From an uncultured Caulobacteraceae bacterium (GTDB taxonomy: Bacteria > Pseudomonadota > Alphaproteobacteria > Caulobacterales > Caulobacteraceae): a DNA stretch of 6,347 nucleotides. Shown here one piece after another: positions 6,193-6,347 of this stretch. Position numbers and translations under genes: made by a program. The stretch is taken from NCBI GenBank assembly GCA_937910255.1, contig CALEOQ010000337.1, positions 1 to 6,347 on the forward strand, given 5' to 3'. The notes under the pieces are model-generated. The model saw nothing but the letters and a program-made list of their open reading frames with translations. It made no database searches and was not told the DNA's origin. The stretch's first letter is position 1, and the number at the start of each line of letters is the position of its first letter.

Positions 6193-6250
6193 AGATCGGA
6201 AGAGCGTCGTGTAGGGAAAGAGTGTAGATCTCGGTGGTCGCCGTATCCTT
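6193..6250 (-). other. Illumina P5 adapter contamination (reverse complement)
   Basis: From AGATCGGAAGAGCGTCGTGT onward, the bases match the reverse complement of the Illumina P5/read-1 primer adapter to its end at 6250, with one mismatch at 6248. Its minus-strand translations give the peptides RRPPRSTLFPYTTLFRS and TATTEIYTLSLHDALPI, which are artefacts. Real genome ends at 6192. Confidence 0.98.
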
Positions 6251-6347
6251 AAAAAAAAAAAACCCCCCCCCCACCCCCCACCCCCCCACCCCCCCCACTG
6301 CCATCCACCCTCCTCCCACCGCCCACACACCCTCCACCCTCTCTCCC
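6251..6347. other. Low-complexity read-through artefact
   Basis: Twelve A residues directly follow the adapter end, then a C-dominated run with scattered A, T and G to the last base. This is what a read gives when it runs off the end of the adapter into no template. It yields the Gly/Trp-rich N-termini of two open frames on the minus strand. It carries no biological information. Confidence 0.93.

Noticed and set aside
6127..6330. N-terminal 68 codons of the long open frame on the minus strand, with a Gly/Trp-rich leader
   Set aside because: About 46 codons are poly-C/poly-A noise and P5 adapter. The remaining bases before 6126 belong to the upstream gene and leader; the ribosome site supports the start at 6126.
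6263..6347. C-rich tract as a simple-sequence repeat or G-quadruplex-forming region
   Set aside because: It directly follows complete adapter sequence and a poly-A run, so it is read-through noise.
1..6347. CRISPR arrays, tRNA or rRNA genes, toxin-antitoxin pairs, integrase, or type IV channel genes
   Set aside because: No regularly spaced repeats, RNA-gene signatures or matching protein motifs were seen on either strand.

Overview
The window looks like one contig from a high-GC alphaproteobacterium, roughly 60% GC by eye. The family resemblance of the genes suggests something near the Caulobacterales, but the sequence does not prove this. Both ends are sequencing artefact. Bases 1-55 are an Illumina P7/index-type adapter. 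Bases 6193-6250 are the reverse complement of the P5 adapter, followed by a poly-A and C-rich run to base 6347. Genuine DNA therefore spans about 56-6192, and any reading frame that enters the ends carries a false N-terminus.

Layout, left to right. An acyltransferase-3 family membrane protein lies at 63-1028 (+). A short gap at 1029-1210 holds weak inverted repeats and a stretch that resembles an IS3-type end. sfsA, a PD-(D/E)xK-fold protein, lies at 1211-1984 (-). A 212-base divergent gap at 1985-2196 contains a strong imperfect 45-base hairpin. Next comes a two-gene mobilization unit on the + strand: a small MobC/ribbon-helix-helix-like accessory protein (2197-2553), overlapped by 14 bases by a VirD2/MobA-like relaxase (2540-3571). 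A short convergent gap holds nested palindromes. On the - strand, reading leftward from the contig end, are the C-terminal 32 codons of an unknown gene (6192-6092), a VirD4/TraG-type coupling protein (6126-4273), and an LPD7-like gene (4286-3628) broken by a one-base frameshift near 3804.

How the parts fit. This is a DNA-processing and coupling section of a mobilizable or conjugative element (plasmid or ICE). By family knowledge, the small accessory protein and relaxase would nick and pilot DNA at an oriT, and the coupling protein would hand the nucleoprotein to a type IV secretion channel. No channel genes (virB/trb), replication genes or integrase are visible, so the element's type cannot be decided. 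The hairpin between sfsA and the mob genes is the best oriT or operator candidate.

I found no convincing undescribed biological system. The points most worth a second look are the repairable frameshift in the LPD7-like gene, the hairpin, the insertion-bearing sfsA beside the mob genes, and the adapter-derived peptides that would contaminate automatic annotation.
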